Shown here: one piece after another, positions 42,610 to 53,172 of the stretch | How the letters are laid out: the number at the start of each line of letters is the position of its first letter | Position numbering within the stretch: the stretch's first letter is position 1 | Assembly: GCF_900114315.1 (NCBI RefSeq) | Contig: NZ_FOSQ01000007.1 | Span: 98,282-162,281, forward strand | DNA from: Falsiroseomonas stagni DSM 19981 | Lineage (GTDB): Bacteria; Pseudomonadota; Alphaproteobacteria; Acetobacterales; Acetobacteraceae | Length of the DNA: 64,000 bases | Reading direction: 5' to 3' | Notes under the pieces: model-generated | What the model was told of the DNA's origin: nothing | Database searches by the model: none | What the model saw: only the letters and a program-made list of their open reading frames with translations | Position numbers and translations under genes: made by a program

Positions 42610-44019
42610 GTGCCGGAATTCTTCCTCCCCTTCCCTGACGAGGGCGGCTGGCGCGCCTGGCGCACCACGCAGGCGCCCGGCATCGCGGATGCGGTGGTGG
42701 CCGCGGCCGCGCGCCACGGTGTGACGGATCCGCTGACCGGGAAGATGGGCCCGGCGCCGGCCGATGCCTTGCAGGGCGCGCCGCGCCGCGCCCTGCAGCT
42801 GGCCATGCGCGTCGCCCTGCGGCGCCGTGGCTGGGGGCATCGGCAGGATCTGCGCATCATCGCCCGCGTCGATCCCGCGCCCGCCCAGCATCGACTCGGG
42901 CTGCTCGCCTCCCACGATTCGCTCCATGCCGAAGGGCGGGCGGACCTGCTGGTCGGCGATGCGCCGGGGTGGGAGACTGCGCTGCCCGCGCTGCGGCCGG
43001 GCGGCATCGTCATCGTGCCCCTGCCCGCCAGCATCGGCCCCGGCGCCTGGGCGCAGCTGGGCCGGCTGCGGGCGGCGGGCTTCGCCGATGCAAGCCTGGT
43101 CCTGATCGCCTCCGCCCGCCACGCCATCGCGGCGGAGGGCGAGGGCATGGTCCCCATCCTGCTCGCCACCCGGGGCATCGCGGCGACACCACCCCCCGCC
43201 ATGGCCGCGCCCGCCGGCCTGCCCGGGCGCCTGGCGACGCTGATGGCGCTCCCGCGTTCCGGCACCACGCTGCTGACGGCGATGTTCCAGGTGCATTCGA
43301 AGGTGGATGCGGTGTTCGAGCCGTGGAACGGTCGCCTGCTGGATGGCGCCGCGGATGCGACCCTGCCGCGGCTGATGGAAAAGGCCGGCATCGCGCCGGA
43401 CCCCGCCCGCTGCCTCTTCGTGAAGGAGACGGCGGCCAATCTCGACTACCTCGGCCATTTCCGGCTGCTGCTCGACCAGTCGCCCCTGCCGCTTGACCGC
43501 GCCGCGCTGATGCTGCTGCGCAAGCCCGCCCACACCTTCCTGTCCGAGGTGGAGCGCCGCGGCCAGTGGTGGGGGGACCAGGTGCCGCTGGATGCGCGCC
43601 AGTTCGGGCTGTGGAGCGACAAGTACCGCCGCGCCGTCTCCACCATGCTCGGCATCCTGCGCGACCAGGATGGCGCGCTGCTGGCGTTCGAGGCTCTGGC
43701 CGCGAACCCCGCCGCCCTGCTGCCGCGCATCGCCGCCTTCATCGGCGTCCCGGCCGAACCGGCGCAGTTGCACTACGAACAGCATCTCGACCTCAGCCAG
43801 GTGCGCGGCGACCTCAATGTGGGGCGGAATCCCGCGCCGATTTCCGATGAGAGCGTGCGGCACCGCGCCCGCTCGGAACGGCTGGTCGGGCAGCTCGCCG
43901 TCGGCAGCCCGCATGCCGCCTGGTTCGATGCCCTCACCGCGCTGCATGCGGCGGTGGCGGAGGCCGGGCTGCTGCGCTACCGCTCCCTGCCCGCCGCGCT
44001 GCTGGACCCGCTGGCCTGA
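42610..44019 (+). CDS. Sulfotransferase-domain protein with methyltransferase-like N-terminal half
   Basis: 469 residues from a GTG at 42610; no strong SD supports it, and a GTG at 42556 inside the upstream gene is an alternative. Residues about 225-465 are a sulfotransferase-type P-loop domain: LMALPRSGTTLLTAMFQVHS near 212 is the 5'-PSB loop for PAPS, and ALMLLRKPAHTFLSE near 300 is the 3'-PB position. Residues 1-200 look like a class I methyltransferase remnant (ADLLVGDAPGWETALPAL, then GGIVIVPLP), but the SAM glycine loop is not clear. Adjacent to a glycosyltransferase gene, so modification of a surface glycan is likely. Confidence 0.75.
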   Translation: MPEFFLPFPDEGGWRAWRTTQAPGIADAVVAAAARHGVTDPLTGKMGPAPADALQGAPRRALQLAMRVALRRRGWGHRQDLRIIARVDPAPAQHRLGLLASHDSLHAEGRADLLVGDAPGWETALPALRPGGIVIVPLPASIGPGAWAQLGRLRAAGFADASLVLIASARHAIAAEGEGMVPILLATRGIAATPPPAMAAPAGLPGRLATLMALPRSGTTLLTAMFQVHSKVDAVFEPWNGRLLDGAADATLPRLMEKAGIAPDPARCLFVKETAANLDYLGHFRLLLDQSPLPLDRAALMLLRKPAHTFLSEVERRGQWWGDQVPLDARQFGLWSDKYRRAVSTMLGILRDQDGALLAFEALAANPAALLPRIAAFIGVPAEPAQLHYEQHLDLSQVRGDLNVGRNPAPISDESVRHRARSERLVGQLAVGSPHAAWFDALTALHAAVAEAGLLRYRSLPAALLDPLA

Positions 44020-44139
44020 CGCAACCCCTTGCGGCGGGCCGCCCTGCTGCCGCATTGATGATGCCGGCGCCGTGATGCGCGCGCGCCTGCCAGGGGAGTA
44101 GCCGATGCGGCGCCAGCCATCCCGCGAAGCCGCCAGCCG

Positions 44140-46716
44140 ATGAACAGCGGCACCCTTGCCCTGCTCCGCGGGCTGTCCGCGCCCGCATCCGCGGCGCCCA
44201 TGGCGGACAAGCCCGCCCCGCCGGCCGGCGCCGCGCAGCCGCATGGCACGGTGGAAAGCTGGACCGACACGCATGTCTGGGGCTGGGCGATCGATCCCGC
44301 CCGGCCGCATGAACCCCTGTCCGTCGAGCTCTGGGACGGGGAACAGCTGATCCTGCGCACCCGCGCCGATCTATGGCGGCCGGATGTCGCGCCCCCCGGC
44401 GGCGCGCCCGGCCTGCTCTGCGGCTTCAACATCGCCATGCCGCAGCATCTGCTGATCGAAGCGCGCCACATCCTCCATCTCCGCATCGCCGGGCAGGGCG
44501 AGGACCTCGCCAATTCGCCGCTCGTGCTCGACAACCCGAAGCCGCCCTTGCGGTGGGAGGACGTGGCCGCGCTGCTGCCGAAGCTGGAGGCACGCGCTGC
44601 CGCCGCGACCTCGGCCGCGGAGATGCGGGACGTGGTCGGGCCGGTCATGGCGACGCTCGGTGCCATGCTGCCCCGCTACACCCAGCTTGCCGCCCAGGCC
44701 GGGGAGGATCGCGCCCAGGCGACGATCGACCTCGCCTTCTCCTTCTCCGACCGCCTCGGCACCATCCTGCAGGATTTCTGCGCGCGCTACCCGCAGCTGT
44801 CCTTCCCGGACGCGCCCGATCCCGAGGTCAGCGTCATCATTCCCGTGCACGGGAAGTTCGCCTACACCTACCAATGCCTCGCCAGCATCCTGAAGGCGCT
44901 GCCGCGCACGGGCTTCGAGGTGATCGTGGTGGACGACGCGTCGATGGACGAGACGCTGTTCCTGCCCTCCGTCATCAGCGGCGCGGTGCTGTATCTGCGC
45001 AGCCCGCGCAATGGCGGCTTCATCGCGTCCTGCAACGCCGGCGCCGCCGCGGCGCGCGGCCGCTACCTGCTGTTCCTGAACAACGACACGGAAGTGCGCG
45101 ACGGCTGGCTGGACGCGCTGCGCGACACCTTCGCGGAAGTGCCGGATGCCGGGCTGGTCGGCTCCAAGCTCATCTTCCCCGATGGCAGCGTGCAGGAAGC
45201 CGGTGGCATCGTCTGGCGGCTCGGCGATGGGTGGAACTACGGCCGCGGCAGCCGGCCCGACGATCCGCGCATTTCCTACATGCGGGACGTGGACTACGTC
45301 TCCGGCGCCTCCATCATGGTGCCCCGCCCCGTGTTCGATGCGCTGGGCGGCTTCGACGCGCATTACAGCCCCGCCTATTACGAGGATACGGACCTCGCCT
45401 TCCGCATCCGGCAGCGCGGGCTGCGCGTGCTGTATCAGCCGCTGTCCGAACTGGTGCACCATGAGGGCATCACCAGCGGCACCGATGTGAAGGGTACCGG
45501 CGCCAAGCGCTACCAGCTGGTCAATGGCCGCAAGTTCTTCGATCGCTGGCGCGATGCCCTGTCCCGGCACCGGCTGAACGGGGATGAGCCGGAACTGGCC
45601 AAGGAACGTGGCATCACGCGCCGCATCCTCTTCATCGATGAGACGACGCCGACGCCGCAGGAGGATGCGGGATCGGTCGCCGCCGTCGCGCATATGCGCG
45701 CGATGCAGGCACTGGGCGCCAAGATCACCTTCGTGCCGGCCGACAACATGGCGCATCTCGGCACGCTGACGCAGGCGCTGCAACGCATCGGCATCGAATG
45801 CCTGCACCACCCCTGGTACTGGTCGCTGGAGGAGGTGATCCGCAAGCGCGGCGCGGAATTCGACACCGTCTTCCTGCACCGCTTCGTCAACGCCTTCAAA
45901 TATGCCGGCCTGATCCGCAGCGCGATGCCGCAGGCACGGATCATCTATTCCGTCGCGGACCTCCATCACCTGCGGCTGGAGCGGGAGGCCGCCATCACCG
46001 GCAGCCCCGCCATCGCCAAGGAAGCCGCGGTGGTGAAGGCGCGGGAAGTCACGGCCCTGTCGATGGCGGACCAGGTGATCGTCCATTCGACGCATGAGGC
46101 CGCCTACCTCGCCGGCGCGGTGGCCGAGGACCGGCTGAACGTCATCCCCTGGACGGTGAAGGCCCGTCCGGGGGCCGCTTCCTTCGCGGATCGCCAGGGC
46201 ATCACCTATCTCGGTGGCTACCGGCACACGCCCAATGTCGATGCCGTGACCTTCTTCGTCGAACAGGTGATGCCGCATCTGCGGCCGCTGCTGCCCGGCA
46301 TCGTCTTCCGCATCGCGGGGTCGCACATGCCGGACAGCTTCCACCGGCTGGCCGCGCCCGATGTGCATCTGGAAGGCTTCGTGCCGCAGCTCGGCCCCTA
46401 TCTGGACCGGCAGCGGCTGATGGTGGCGCCGCTGCGCTACGGCGCGGGGGTGAAGGGCAAGGTGCTGGAAAGCCTGGCGCATGGCGTGCCCTGCGTCGCC
46501 ACCACCATGGCGGCGGAAGGCATGGGCCTGACCCATGCGGAGGACATCGCCCTGGCCGATGAACCCCGCGCCATCGCGGAGGCGATCGCCTGGCTCTACC
46601 AGGACGAGGCCGCCTGGCAGCGCCTGCGGGCGAATGGCCTTGCCTATGTGGAACGGACCTGCGGCGACGACGCCATCAATTCACGATTCAAGACGCTGTT
46701 CGACCGCCTTGCGTGA
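44140..46716 (+). CDS. Two-domain glycosyltransferase (GT2 plus GT4-like)
   Basis: 858 residues. Residues 35-130 form a beta-sandwich opening with [16 protein letters not shown], a domain often found before glycosyltransferases. Residues 228-440 are a GT-A/GT2 domain: [17 protein letters not shown], the FLNNDTEV metal motif and [15 protein letters not shown]. Residues about 500-858 are a GT-B/GT4 domain ending with [24 protein letters not shown]. Such proteins build repeated sugar units of capsule, O-antigen or flagellin glycans in the cytoplasm. It follows the sulfotransferase by 120 nt. Confidence 0.9.
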   Translation: MNSGTLALLRGLSAPASAAPMADKPAPPAGAAQPHGTVESWTDTHVWGWAIDPARPHEPLSVELWDGEQLILRTRADLWRPDVAPPGGAPGLLCGFNIAMPQHLLIEARHILHLRIAGQGEDLANSPLVLDNPKPPLRWEDVAALLPKLEARAAAATSAAEMRDVVGPVMATLGAMLPRYTQLAAQAGEDRAQATIDLAFSFSDRLGTILQDFCARYPQLSFPDAPDPEVSVIIPVHGKFAYTYQCLASILKALPRTGFEVIVVDDASMDETLFLPSVISGAVLYLRSPRNGGFIASCNAGAAAARGRYLLFLNNDTEVRDGWLDALRDTFAEVPDAGLVGSKLIFPDGSVQEAGGIVWRLGDGWNYGRGSRPDDPRISYMRDVDYVSGASIMVPRPVFDALGGFDAHYSPAYYEDTDLAFRIRQRGLRVLYQPLSELVHHEGITSGTDVKGTGAKRYQLVNGRKFFDRWRDALSRHRLNGDEPELAKERGITRRILFIDETTPTPQEDAGSVAAVAHMRAMQALGAKITFVPADNMAHLGTLTQALQRIGIECLHHPWYWSLEEVIRKRGAEFDTVFLHRFVNAFKYAGLIRSAMPQARIIYSVADLHHLRLEREAAITGSPAIAKEAAVVKAREVTALSMADQVIVHSTHEAAYLAGAVAEDRLNVIPWTVKARPGAASFADRQGITYLGGYRHTPNVDAVTFFVEQVMPHLRPLLPGIVFRIAGSHMPDSFHRLAAPDVHLEGFVPQLGPYLDRQRLMVAPLRYGAGVKGKVLESLAHGVPCVATTMAAEGMGLTHAEDIALADEPRAIAEAIAWLYQDEAAWQRLRANGLAYVERTCGDDAINSRFKTLFDRLA

Positions 46717-46731
46717 ACCCCGCCGGCGCCC

Positions 46732-46750
46732 GCCCCGGTTCCCCCGGGGC
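46732..46750 (+). terminator. GC-rich hairpin after the glycosyltransferase gene
   Basis: GCCCCGG (46732-46738) pairs with CCGGGGC (46744-46750) across TTCCC, 15 nt after the stop. No U-run follows, so termination may be Rho-dependent or only partial. Confidence 0.5.
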
Positions 46751-46826
46751 GCCGCCTGTGCCAGTTTCCCTCCCCGCCAGATCACCCTATCCGCGCCCCG
46801 CATACGGGGCCGCCGAGGAGACGCGC

Positions 46827-48260
46827 ATGTATCCCGACGTCCAGCTCTTCATCGATGGCAAGTGGCGCAACGCCGCCGGCAACCGCTCCATCCCCGTCCT
46901 GAACCCCGCGACCGAGGAAGTGCTGGCCACCGTCGCCCATGCCAGCAAGGACGACCTCGATGAGGCCCTGGCCGCGGCGGAGAAGGGTTTCGCGGTCTGG
47001 AAGAAGGTCTCGGCCTATGACCGTTCCAAGCTGATGCGCAAGGCGGCCGACATCTTCCGGTCGAGGAACGAGGAAGTCGCGAAGCTCATGACCCTTGAAC
47101 AGGGCAAGCCCCTGGCCGAGGCGAAGATGGAGGCGATGGCCGCCGCCGACATCATCGACTGGTTCGCCGAGGAATCGCGCCGCGCCTATGGCCGCGTCAT
47201 CCCCGCGCGCGGCGAGGGCATCTACCAGCTGGTGGTGAAGGAGCCTGTCGGCCCCGTCGCCGCCTTCACGCCCTGGAACTTCCCGATCAACCAGGTGGTG
47301 CGCAAGCTCTCCGCCGCGCTGGCCACGGGCTGCTCCATCATCGTCAAGGCGCCGGAGGAGACGCCGGCCTCCCCCGCCGCGCTGATCCGCGCCTTCGCCG
47401 ATGCGGGCCTGCCCGCCGGCGTCGCCAACCTGGTCTTCGGCGTGCCGGCCGAGATCAGCGAATACCTCATCCCGCATCCCGTCATCCGCAAGGTGACCTT
47501 CACGGGTTCCACCCCCATCGGCAAGCACCTGGCGGCGCTGGCCGGCGCCCATATGAAGCGCGTGACGATGGAACTCGGCGGCCATGCGCCGGCGATCGTC
47601 TTCGACGATGCGGATCTCGACCTGGCCGTGAAGACGCTGGCCGGCGCCAAGTTCCGCAATGCGGGCCAGGTCTGCGTCTCGCCGACGCGGTTCCTGATCC
47701 AGGAGAAGCTCTACGCCCCCTTCGTGGAGAAGTTCACCGCCGCCGCCGCCGCGCTGAAGGTCGGCAACGGCATGGATGGCGATACGCAGATGGGCCCGCT
47801 GGCGCATGAGCGTCGCGTCCCCTGGGTGGAGGGCCTGGTGGCCGATGCGCGGCAGCGCGGCGCGGAAGTCCATACGGGCGGCGAGCGGATCGGCAACAAG
47901 GGCTATTTCTACCAGCCCACCGTCATCACCGGCGTCGGCCGCGATGCCCGCATGATGAACGAGGAGCCCTTCGGCCCGCTCGCCATGATCGCGCCCTTCA
48001 CCGACCTCGATGAGGTCGTGGAGGAAGCCAACCGCCTGCCCTTCGGCCTGGCCTCCTACGCCTTCACCCGCAGCGCCAAGACGGCGAACGCCATCGCGGC
48101 GCGGGTCGAGAGCGGGATGATGACCATCAACCACCTCGGCCTCGCGCTGCCGGAAGTGCCCTTCGGCGGCATGAAGGACAGCGGCTATGGCAGCGAGGGC
48201 GGGTCCGAGGCCATCGAGGCCTACCTGAACACGAAGTTCGTGTCCCAGGCCGGGCTGTAG
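46827..48260 (+). CDS. NAD(P)-dependent aldehyde dehydrogenase (succinate-semialdehyde type)
   Basis: 477 residues; GAGGAG 6 nt before the ATG at 46827. Catalytic residues: Asn in [10 protein letters not shown] near 151, Glu in MELGGHAP near 250 and Cys in [12 protein letters not shown] near 283. NAD-fold glycine loop FTGSTPIG near 228. [10 protein letters not shown] rather than KPSE/KPAE forms part of the coenzyme site. It most resembles succinate-semialdehyde or related short-chain aldehyde dehydrogenases. It stands alone, ended by a strong terminator. Confidence 0.92.
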   Translation: MYPDVQLFIDGKWRNAAGNRSIPVLNPATEEVLATVAHASKDDLDEALAAAEKGFAVWKKVSAYDRSKLMRKAADIFRSRNEEVAKLMTLEQGKPLAEAKMEAMAAADIIDWFAEESRRAYGRVIPARGEGIYQLVVKEPVGPVAAFTPWNFPINQVVRKLSAALATGCSIIVKAPEETPASPAALIRAFADAGLPAGVANLVFGVPAEISEYLIPHPVIRKVTFTGSTPIGKHLAALAGAHMKRVTMELGGHAPAIVFDDADLDLAVKTLAGAKFRNAGQVCVSPTRFLIQEKLYAPFVEKFTAAAAALKVGNGMDGDTQMGPLAHERRVPWVEGLVADARQRGAEVHTGGERIGNKGYFYQPTVITGVGRDARMMNEEPFGPLAMIAPFTDLDEVVEEANRLPFGLASYAFTRSAKTANAIAARVESGMMTINHLGLALPEVPFGGMKDSGYGSEGGSEAIEAYLNTKFVSQAGL

Positions 48261-48270
48261 CGCCCACAAA

Positions 48271-48299
48271 CGCCCTCGCCCCGTCACGGGGCGAGGGCG
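48271..48299. terminator. Strong bidirectional hairpin terminator
   Basis: A 13-bp perfect stem: CGCCCTCGCCCCG (48271-48283) pairs with CGGGGCGAGGGCG (48287-48299) around TCA. It lies between the converging aldehyde dehydrogenase and Bug genes and can end both transcripts. No clear U-run, as is common in GC-rich genomes. Confidence 0.8.
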
Positions 48300-48307
48300 C
48301 GTCGCCG

Positions 48308-49273
48308 TCAGCTCGCGGTGATCCCCGCTTCCCGCACCACCTCGCCCCATTGGGCGGTGTCGCTTTCCATCAGCGCGCGCAGATCCGCGGCGGATGACCA
48401 ATCCGCATCCGCCCCGGCGCGGGCCAGCGCCTCCCGCAGCGTCGTCTCGCCGAGCGCCTGGCGCGATGCCTCGCTGAACCGCTGCACGATGGCGGGTGGG
48501 GTGCCGATGGGGGCGAGGGTCGCGATCCAGGTGCCGGCCACGCAATTCGGCACGCCGGCCTCCGTGATGGTCGGCAGGTTCGGCAGCAGCGGATGGCGCT
48601 TCGCCCCGCACATCGCCAGCGGCTTCACCGTGCCGCCCCGCACCTGCGGCCAGCTCGATGGCATGCTGTCGAACATCGCCTGGATGTTGCCCGCCATGAG
48701 GTCCGCCATGGCCGGCCCGCCGCCGCGATAGGGTACATGCGTCAGGTTCACGCCGGCCCGCAGCTTGAACAGCTCCGCCGCCAGGTGCAGCGAGGATCCG
48801 GCACCGGCCGATCCGTAGTTCAGCGCCCCCGGCCGCGCCTTCGCCAGCGCGATGAACTCCGCGACATTGTTGGCGGGCAGGTCGGGATGCACGACCAGCA
48901 GCTGCTCGATCCGCAGGATCAGCCCGATGGGCAGCAGGTCCCGCAGGGGATCGTGGTTCATATCCTTGTAGAGGTAGCGGTTGACCGTCAGCGGCCCGTT
49001 GCTGGTCAGCAGGATCGTGTAGCCATCCGGCGCCGCGCGGGTGAATTGTTCCTGCCCGATATTCCCGCCGGAGCCGCCGCGATTGTCGATGACAAGCTGC
49101 TGGCCGAGGATCTCGCTCATCCGCGCGACATAGATGCGGGCGGAGACATCGGTTCCACCGCCGGCGGCGAAGGGCACCACCACGCGGATGGGACGGTTCG
49201 GCCAGGCGCCTTGCGCACTGGCGATGGAGGGTGCGGCCAGGAGGGCCGCCAGGGCGGTACGACGCGCGATCAT
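48308..49273 (-). CDS. Bug-family tripartite tricarboxylate receptor (periplasmic)
   Basis: 321 residues. Leader IARRTALAALLAAPSIASAQG, then RPIRVVVPFAAGGGTDVSAR, APDGYTILL near 80 and THVPYRGGGPAMADLMAG near 185. The ATG at 49273 overlaps the hydantoinase B stop (ATGA), so the receptor is the third gene of an ATP-dependent hydantoinase operon. Its ligand is probably the substrate of that enzyme. No TctA/TctB genes are present here. Confidence 0.93.
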   Translation of the reverse strand: MIARRTALAALLAAPSIASAQGAWPNRPIRVVVPFAAGGGTDVSARIYVARMSEILGQQLVIDNRGGSGGNIGQEQFTRAAPDGYTILLTSNGPLTVNRYLYKDMNHDPLRDLLPIGLILRIEQLLVVHPDLPANNVAEFIALAKARPGALNYGSAGAGSSLHLAAELFKLRAGVNLTHVPYRGGGPAMADLMAGNIQAMFDSMPSSWPQVRGGTVKPLAMCGAKRHPLLPNLPTITEAGVPNCVAGTWIATLAPIGTPPAIVQRFSEASRQALGETTLREALARAGADADWSSAADLRALMESDTAQWGEVVREAGITAS

Positions 49274-51000
49274 GTCGGCTCCTTCCAGTGGCGCAGCGCC
49301 TCCGCCACGCGGGTTGCACCATAGTCACGCTCGGCGGCCTCGCGGCTCACCTTGCCGTCCAGGATATCGGCGGCCAGCGCCATCGGGTCCCGCTTCGCGG
49401 GGTCCCCCATGCCGCCGCCGCCGGGCGTTTCCATCCGCACGCCGAGCCCCGCCGTCATCGGCAGCGCCGTCGTCGCCGTGGGCAGCAGGCGTTCATCGGC
49501 CGTGCCAGGCGCGATCAGCAGCAGCGCCCGCCCACCGGGCAGCCCGCCATCGAGGCCGGGCGCCACCTTCACATGCCCCTCCCCCCGCGCCGTCAGCAGC
49601 GAACCATCGACACGGGAGGAAATCTGCCGCGCGATGCCGAGCCCGCCGCGCCACTGCCCCGCGCCGCCGCTATCCGCGACCAGCGCATATTCATCGACCA
49701 GCAGCGGGTATTCGATCTCCAGCGCCTCCGCCGGCAGGTTGGAGCTGTTGGTGACGTGCATCTGCACCGCCTCCGCCCCATCCGCGCCGAGCCGCGCGCC
49801 GGCACCCCCACCGATGGTCTCCAGATAGACATAGGTCCCGCCACGCCGCTGGCCGGAGACGAGCAGCGCCGGCACGCTGTCATGGCTGTGCGCCATGCGG
49901 CGCTCGGGCGGCAGGATGCGGTTCATCGCATCGAAGATCGCGGCCGCCAGGCGGTTGCAGGAAATGGCGCGCGCGGCGGTCGCGGCGGGGAAGCGCGGGT
50001 TGCAGATGCTGCCTTCCGGCGCGCTGATGCGAATGGCCTCGAACAGCCCGCTATTCGCCGGCAATTCCGGGTCCAGCAGCGCCTTCACCGCGTAGTAGCA
50101 GGTGGCCTCCAGCGCATTGGTCGCGATGTTCAGCGCGCCGCGGGCCTGGGCGGCGGACCCCTCGAAATCCAGCAGCAGATCCTCGCCCCGCACGGCCACG
50201 CGGGCGCGCAGCAGGATGGGCTCGCCGCCCGGCACGCCATCGCTATCCATCCAGCGTTCGCCGACATAGTCGCCATCCGGCAGCGCGGCGATGCGGGCAC
50301 GCAGACGCCGCCCGGTATAGGCCAGCAGCGCCTCCACCGCCGCCTCCACCGCCGGCAGGCCGTCCGTCGCCACCAGGCGCTGCATCAGTTCCGCGCCGCG
50401 TTCATTCACCGCGATCTGCGCGCGCAAATCGAGGATACGCTCCGCCGGTTCGCGCGAATTATGCGCGATCATCTCCAGCAGATCGGTGTCGAGCTCGCCT
50501 TCCCGCACGATCTTCATGATCGGGATGCGGATCCCTTCCTCGAAGATCGTCCGCGCGCTTTGCGACATGGACCCCGGGTTCGGTCCGCCGACATCGCTAT
50601 GGTGGCCGGTGTTCACGGCGAAGAAGGCGACGCGGCCATCGACGAAGACGGGGGTGATGATGTTGATGTCGGGCTGGTGCGTGCCGCGGGCCAGGAAGAC
50701 ATCGTTGCAGATGAAGGCGTCGCCCGGCTTCATCCGGTCCAGCGTGTAGCGTTCCAGCAGCGTCACCACGCTGCCCATCAGCGATCCCAGATGCATCGGC
50801 ATATGCGCGGCCTGCGCCAGGCAGCGCCCGCGCCAGTCGAACATGCCGACGGAGCAGTCCTTCCGTTCCTTGATGTTGGTGGAGAAGGAGGCGCGGACCA
50901 GGACGTTGCCCATCTCCTCCGTGATGGAGAGGAGGCGGTTGGCGAAGACCTCCATGGCGATGGCATCGGCCGCCGGGCGCGGGGGGGTCATGTCAGGCAT
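49270..51000 (-). CDS. hyuB: Hydantoinase B/oxoprolinase family protein
   Basis: 576 residues from the ATG at 51000 (GGGAG 8 nt upstream; 8-nt overlap with hyuA). Family marks: NRLLSITEEMGNVLVRASFSTNIKERKDCS near residue 20, HPMHLG-like MPMHLGSL near 62, GDAFICNDVFLARGTH near 90, NTGHHSDVGG near 125 and VETPGGGGMGDP-like METPGGGGMGDP near 535. With HyuA it forms an ATP-dependent amidohydrolase that opens hydantoins, oxoproline or acetophenone-like carboxylation substrates. Which one cannot be told from sequence. Confidence 0.9.
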   Translation of the reverse strand: MPDMTPPRPAADAIAMEVFANRLLSITEEMGNVLVRASFSTNIKERKDCSVGMFDWRGRCLAQAAHMPMHLGSLMGSVVTLLERYTLDRMKPGDAFICNDVFLARGTHQPDINIITPVFVDGRVAFFAVNTGHHSDVGGPNPGSMSQSARTIFEEGIRIPIMKIVREGELDTDLLEMIAHNSREPAERILDLRAQIAVNERGAELMQRLVATDGLPAVEAAVEALLAYTGRRLRARIAALPDGDYVGERWMDSDGVPGGEPILLRARVAVRGEDLLLDFEGSAAQARGALNIATNALEATCYYAVKALLDPELPANSGLFEAIRISAPEGSICNPRFPAATAARAISCNRLAAAIFDAMNRILPPERRMAHSHDSVPALLVSGQRRGGTYVYLETIGGGAGARLGADGAEAVQMHVTNSSNLPAEALEIEYPLLVDEYALVADSGGAGQWRGGLGIARQISSRVDGSLLTARGEGHVKVAPGLDGGLPGGRALLLIAPGTADERLLPTATTALPMTAGLGVRMETPGGGGMGDPAKRDPMALAADILDGKVSREAAERDYGATRVAEALRHWKEPT

Positions 51001-53089
51001 CCGCCGTCTCCCGCTTCGCGCCATCCGTGGCCGCATCATCGGCCTGGCGCAGGATGATGTTGCCATCGGCATCCAGCGTCGCCGTCTGGCCGGGGAAGAC
51101 GAGGGAGGTCGCCGACATCTCCTCGATCACCGCCGGGCCGCGCAGCACGCCGCCGATCGGCAGCCCTTCCCGCGCATAGACCGGCGTTTCCTGCCAGCCG
51201 AGGCGCGGGTCGAAATAGACCTGGCGCGTGCCGATGCGCGCTGCCTCCGTCGATCCGCCGGAGGGTGGCGGTTCCGGCATCCCGCGCGGCACATGGCCGA
51301 CCGCCGTCAGCCGGCAATTCACGAGTTCCACGCCACGGCCCGGAATGTCGTAGCCATTGGTGCGGGCGTGCTCCACCGCGAAGCTGGCCAGCACCGTGGG
51401 CAGGTCCGGCAATTCGTGGCCCAGCGGCACGCGAACCTCGAAATTCTGGCCCTCGTAGCGCAGTTCCACGGCGCGGATGGTGGCGCGGCGTTCGGGCAGC
51501 ACACCCTCTCCCGCCAGCCAGGCCTCGGCCTCCGCCGCCATCTCCGCGAACAGCGCCTGGGCGCGGGTCCAGGCGGCGTCGTCCAGCGGCCTGATCTCGC
51601 TGCGCACGAAATCAAGCGCGATATCGGCCAGCAGGATGCCGCGGGCGCACATCGTGCCAGGCTCCCGCGGCACCAGCACGGTCGGGATCGAACATTCGCG
51701 CGCCACTTCGGTGGCATGGATCGGCCCCGCGCCGCCGAAGGCGAACAGACAGAAATGCTCCGGCGCGTAGCCGCGTTCCGTCGTCACGCCGCGGATGGCG
51801 CGGCCCATATTCGCGACCGCGATGCGGATGATGCCGAGCGCCGCCTGTTCCAGTGTCAGCCCGAGCGGTTCCGCCACCTTCTCCCGCACCGCGCGGCGCG
51901 CGGCCTCGGCATCGATCGGCATGGTGCCGCGCAGCAGCGCCGTCTGGTCCAGCCGTCCCAGCACGATATTCGCATCCGTCAGCGTCGGCTCCGTGCCCCC
52001 GCGCCCATAGGCCGCCGGGCCCGGATCCGCCCCCGCGCTGCGCGGCCCCACCTTCAGCGCGCCACCGCTGTCGATATGCGCGATGGAACCGCCACCGGCG
52101 CCGATCACATCGATGCCGATGCTCGGCACCTTCACCGGATAGCCCGCGACATCGCGCGCACTGGTGGTGGTGCTCTGCCCGCCGGCGACGACCGAGACAT
52201 CCGTGGACGTGCCGCCCGCATCGAAGGTGACGATATCCGGAAACCCCGCCTGCGCCGCCACCACCGCCGCGCCGATCACGCCGGCGGCGGGGCCGGAGAG
52301 GCAGGTGCGCACCGGCGTCGCCGCCGCCGTCGCGACCGACATCAGCCCGCCATTGGAATGCACGGTGTAGGGTTCCGCCGTGATGCCGGTATCCCGCACC
52401 CGCGCCAGCAGCCGGTCCAGGTAATGCGCCATGCGCGGCCCGACGAAGGCATTCACCACCGTCGTGGAGAAGCGGTCGAATTCCCGGAATTCCGGCAGCA
52501 CCTCGCTCGACACCGACAGGTAGACATCCGGCATCACCCGGCGGATCGCCGCCTTCGCCGCCCTCTCATGGCTCGCGTCGCGCCAGGCATTGAGGAAGCA
52601 GATGGCGACCGAGGTCACGCCCTCCGCCGCGAAGCCCTCGGCCGCCGCGACCACGGCCGCCTCATCCATCGGCACCAGCACCTGGCCATCGGCCGCGATG
52701 CGTTCCGCAATCTCGATCCGTCGCCGCCGCGGCGCCAGCGGCGCGGGGCGCTGCAAATCGTAGTCGTAGAGATGCGGCCTGATCTGGCGCGCGATCTCGA
52801 TGACGTCGCGGAAACCCCTGGTCGTGACCATCGCCGTCCGCGCGCCGCGGCGTTCGATCACCATGTTGGTGGCCACCGTCGTGCCATGGCCGAGGAAGGC
52901 GACTTCCGCCGCGCCGCGCCCGTTCCTGGCCAGGATCTCCCTCACCCCCGTCTCGATGGCCTGGGAGGGGTCGGCGGGCGTGGAGGGCACCTTGTGGAAG
53001 GCGATGCGGCCAGTCGCCTCATCCACCATGGCGAGGTCGGTGAAGGTGCCGCCGACATCGACGCCGATCCGCAATCGCCGGTCGTTCAT
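50993..53089 (-). CDS. hyuA: Hydantoinase A/5-oxoprolinase family protein (ATP-binding subunit)
   Basis: 698 residues. N-terminal GVDVGGTFTDLAMVD phosphate loop near residue 9, GTTVATNMVIERRGA near 68, SGPAAGVIGA near 268, a second loop FDAGGTSTDVSVV near 290, and GAGGGSIAHID near 330; these form the actin-like ATPase core. The C-terminal domain has FAFGGAGPIHA near 430. It works with HyuB next to it. First gene of the three-gene operon hyuA-hyuB-bug, with no regulator beside it. Confidence 0.92.
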   Translation of the reverse strand: MNDRRLRIGVDVGGTFTDLAMVDEATGRIAFHKVPSTPADPSQAIETGVREILARNGRGAAEVAFLGHGTTVATNMVIERRGARTAMVTTRGFRDVIEIARQIRPHLYDYDLQRPAPLAPRRRRIEIAERIAADGQVLVPMDEAAVVAAAEGFAAEGVTSVAICFLNAWRDASHERAAKAAIRRVMPDVYLSVSSEVLPEFREFDRFSTTVVNAFVGPRMAHYLDRLLARVRDTGITAEPYTVHSNGGLMSVATAAATPVRTCLSGPAAGVIGAAVVAAQAGFPDIVTFDAGGTSTDVSVVAGGQSTTTSARDVAGYPVKVPSIGIDVIGAGGGSIAHIDSGGALKVGPRSAGADPGPAAYGRGGTEPTLTDANIVLGRLDQTALLRGTMPIDAEAARRAVREKVAEPLGLTLEQAALGIIRIAVANMGRAIRGVTTERGYAPEHFCLFAFGGAGPIHATEVARECSIPTVLVPREPGTMCARGILLADIALDFVRSEIRPLDDAAWTRAQALFAEMAAEAEAWLAGEGVLPERRATIRAVELRYEGQNFEVRVPLGHELPDLPTVLASFAVEHARTNGYDIPGRGVELVNCRLTAVGHVPRGMPEPPPSGGSTEAARIGTRQVYFDPRLGWQETPVYAREGLPIGGVLRGPAVIEEMSATSLVFPGQTATLDADGNIILRQADDAATDGAKRETADA

Positions 53090-53172
53090 CCGCGCAATCC
53101 CGCTGTGCCTGGGCCAGGATCGTGCGACCCGATCCCGCGCCCGGCAAGCGAATCCGCGACGCTATTTCCGCA

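Noticed and set aside
46782-49328. An 848-codon minus-strand open frame across the aldehyde dehydrogenase and Bug genes.
   Set aside because: It runs antisense through one conserved gene and out of frame through another and crosses a strong terminator hairpin.
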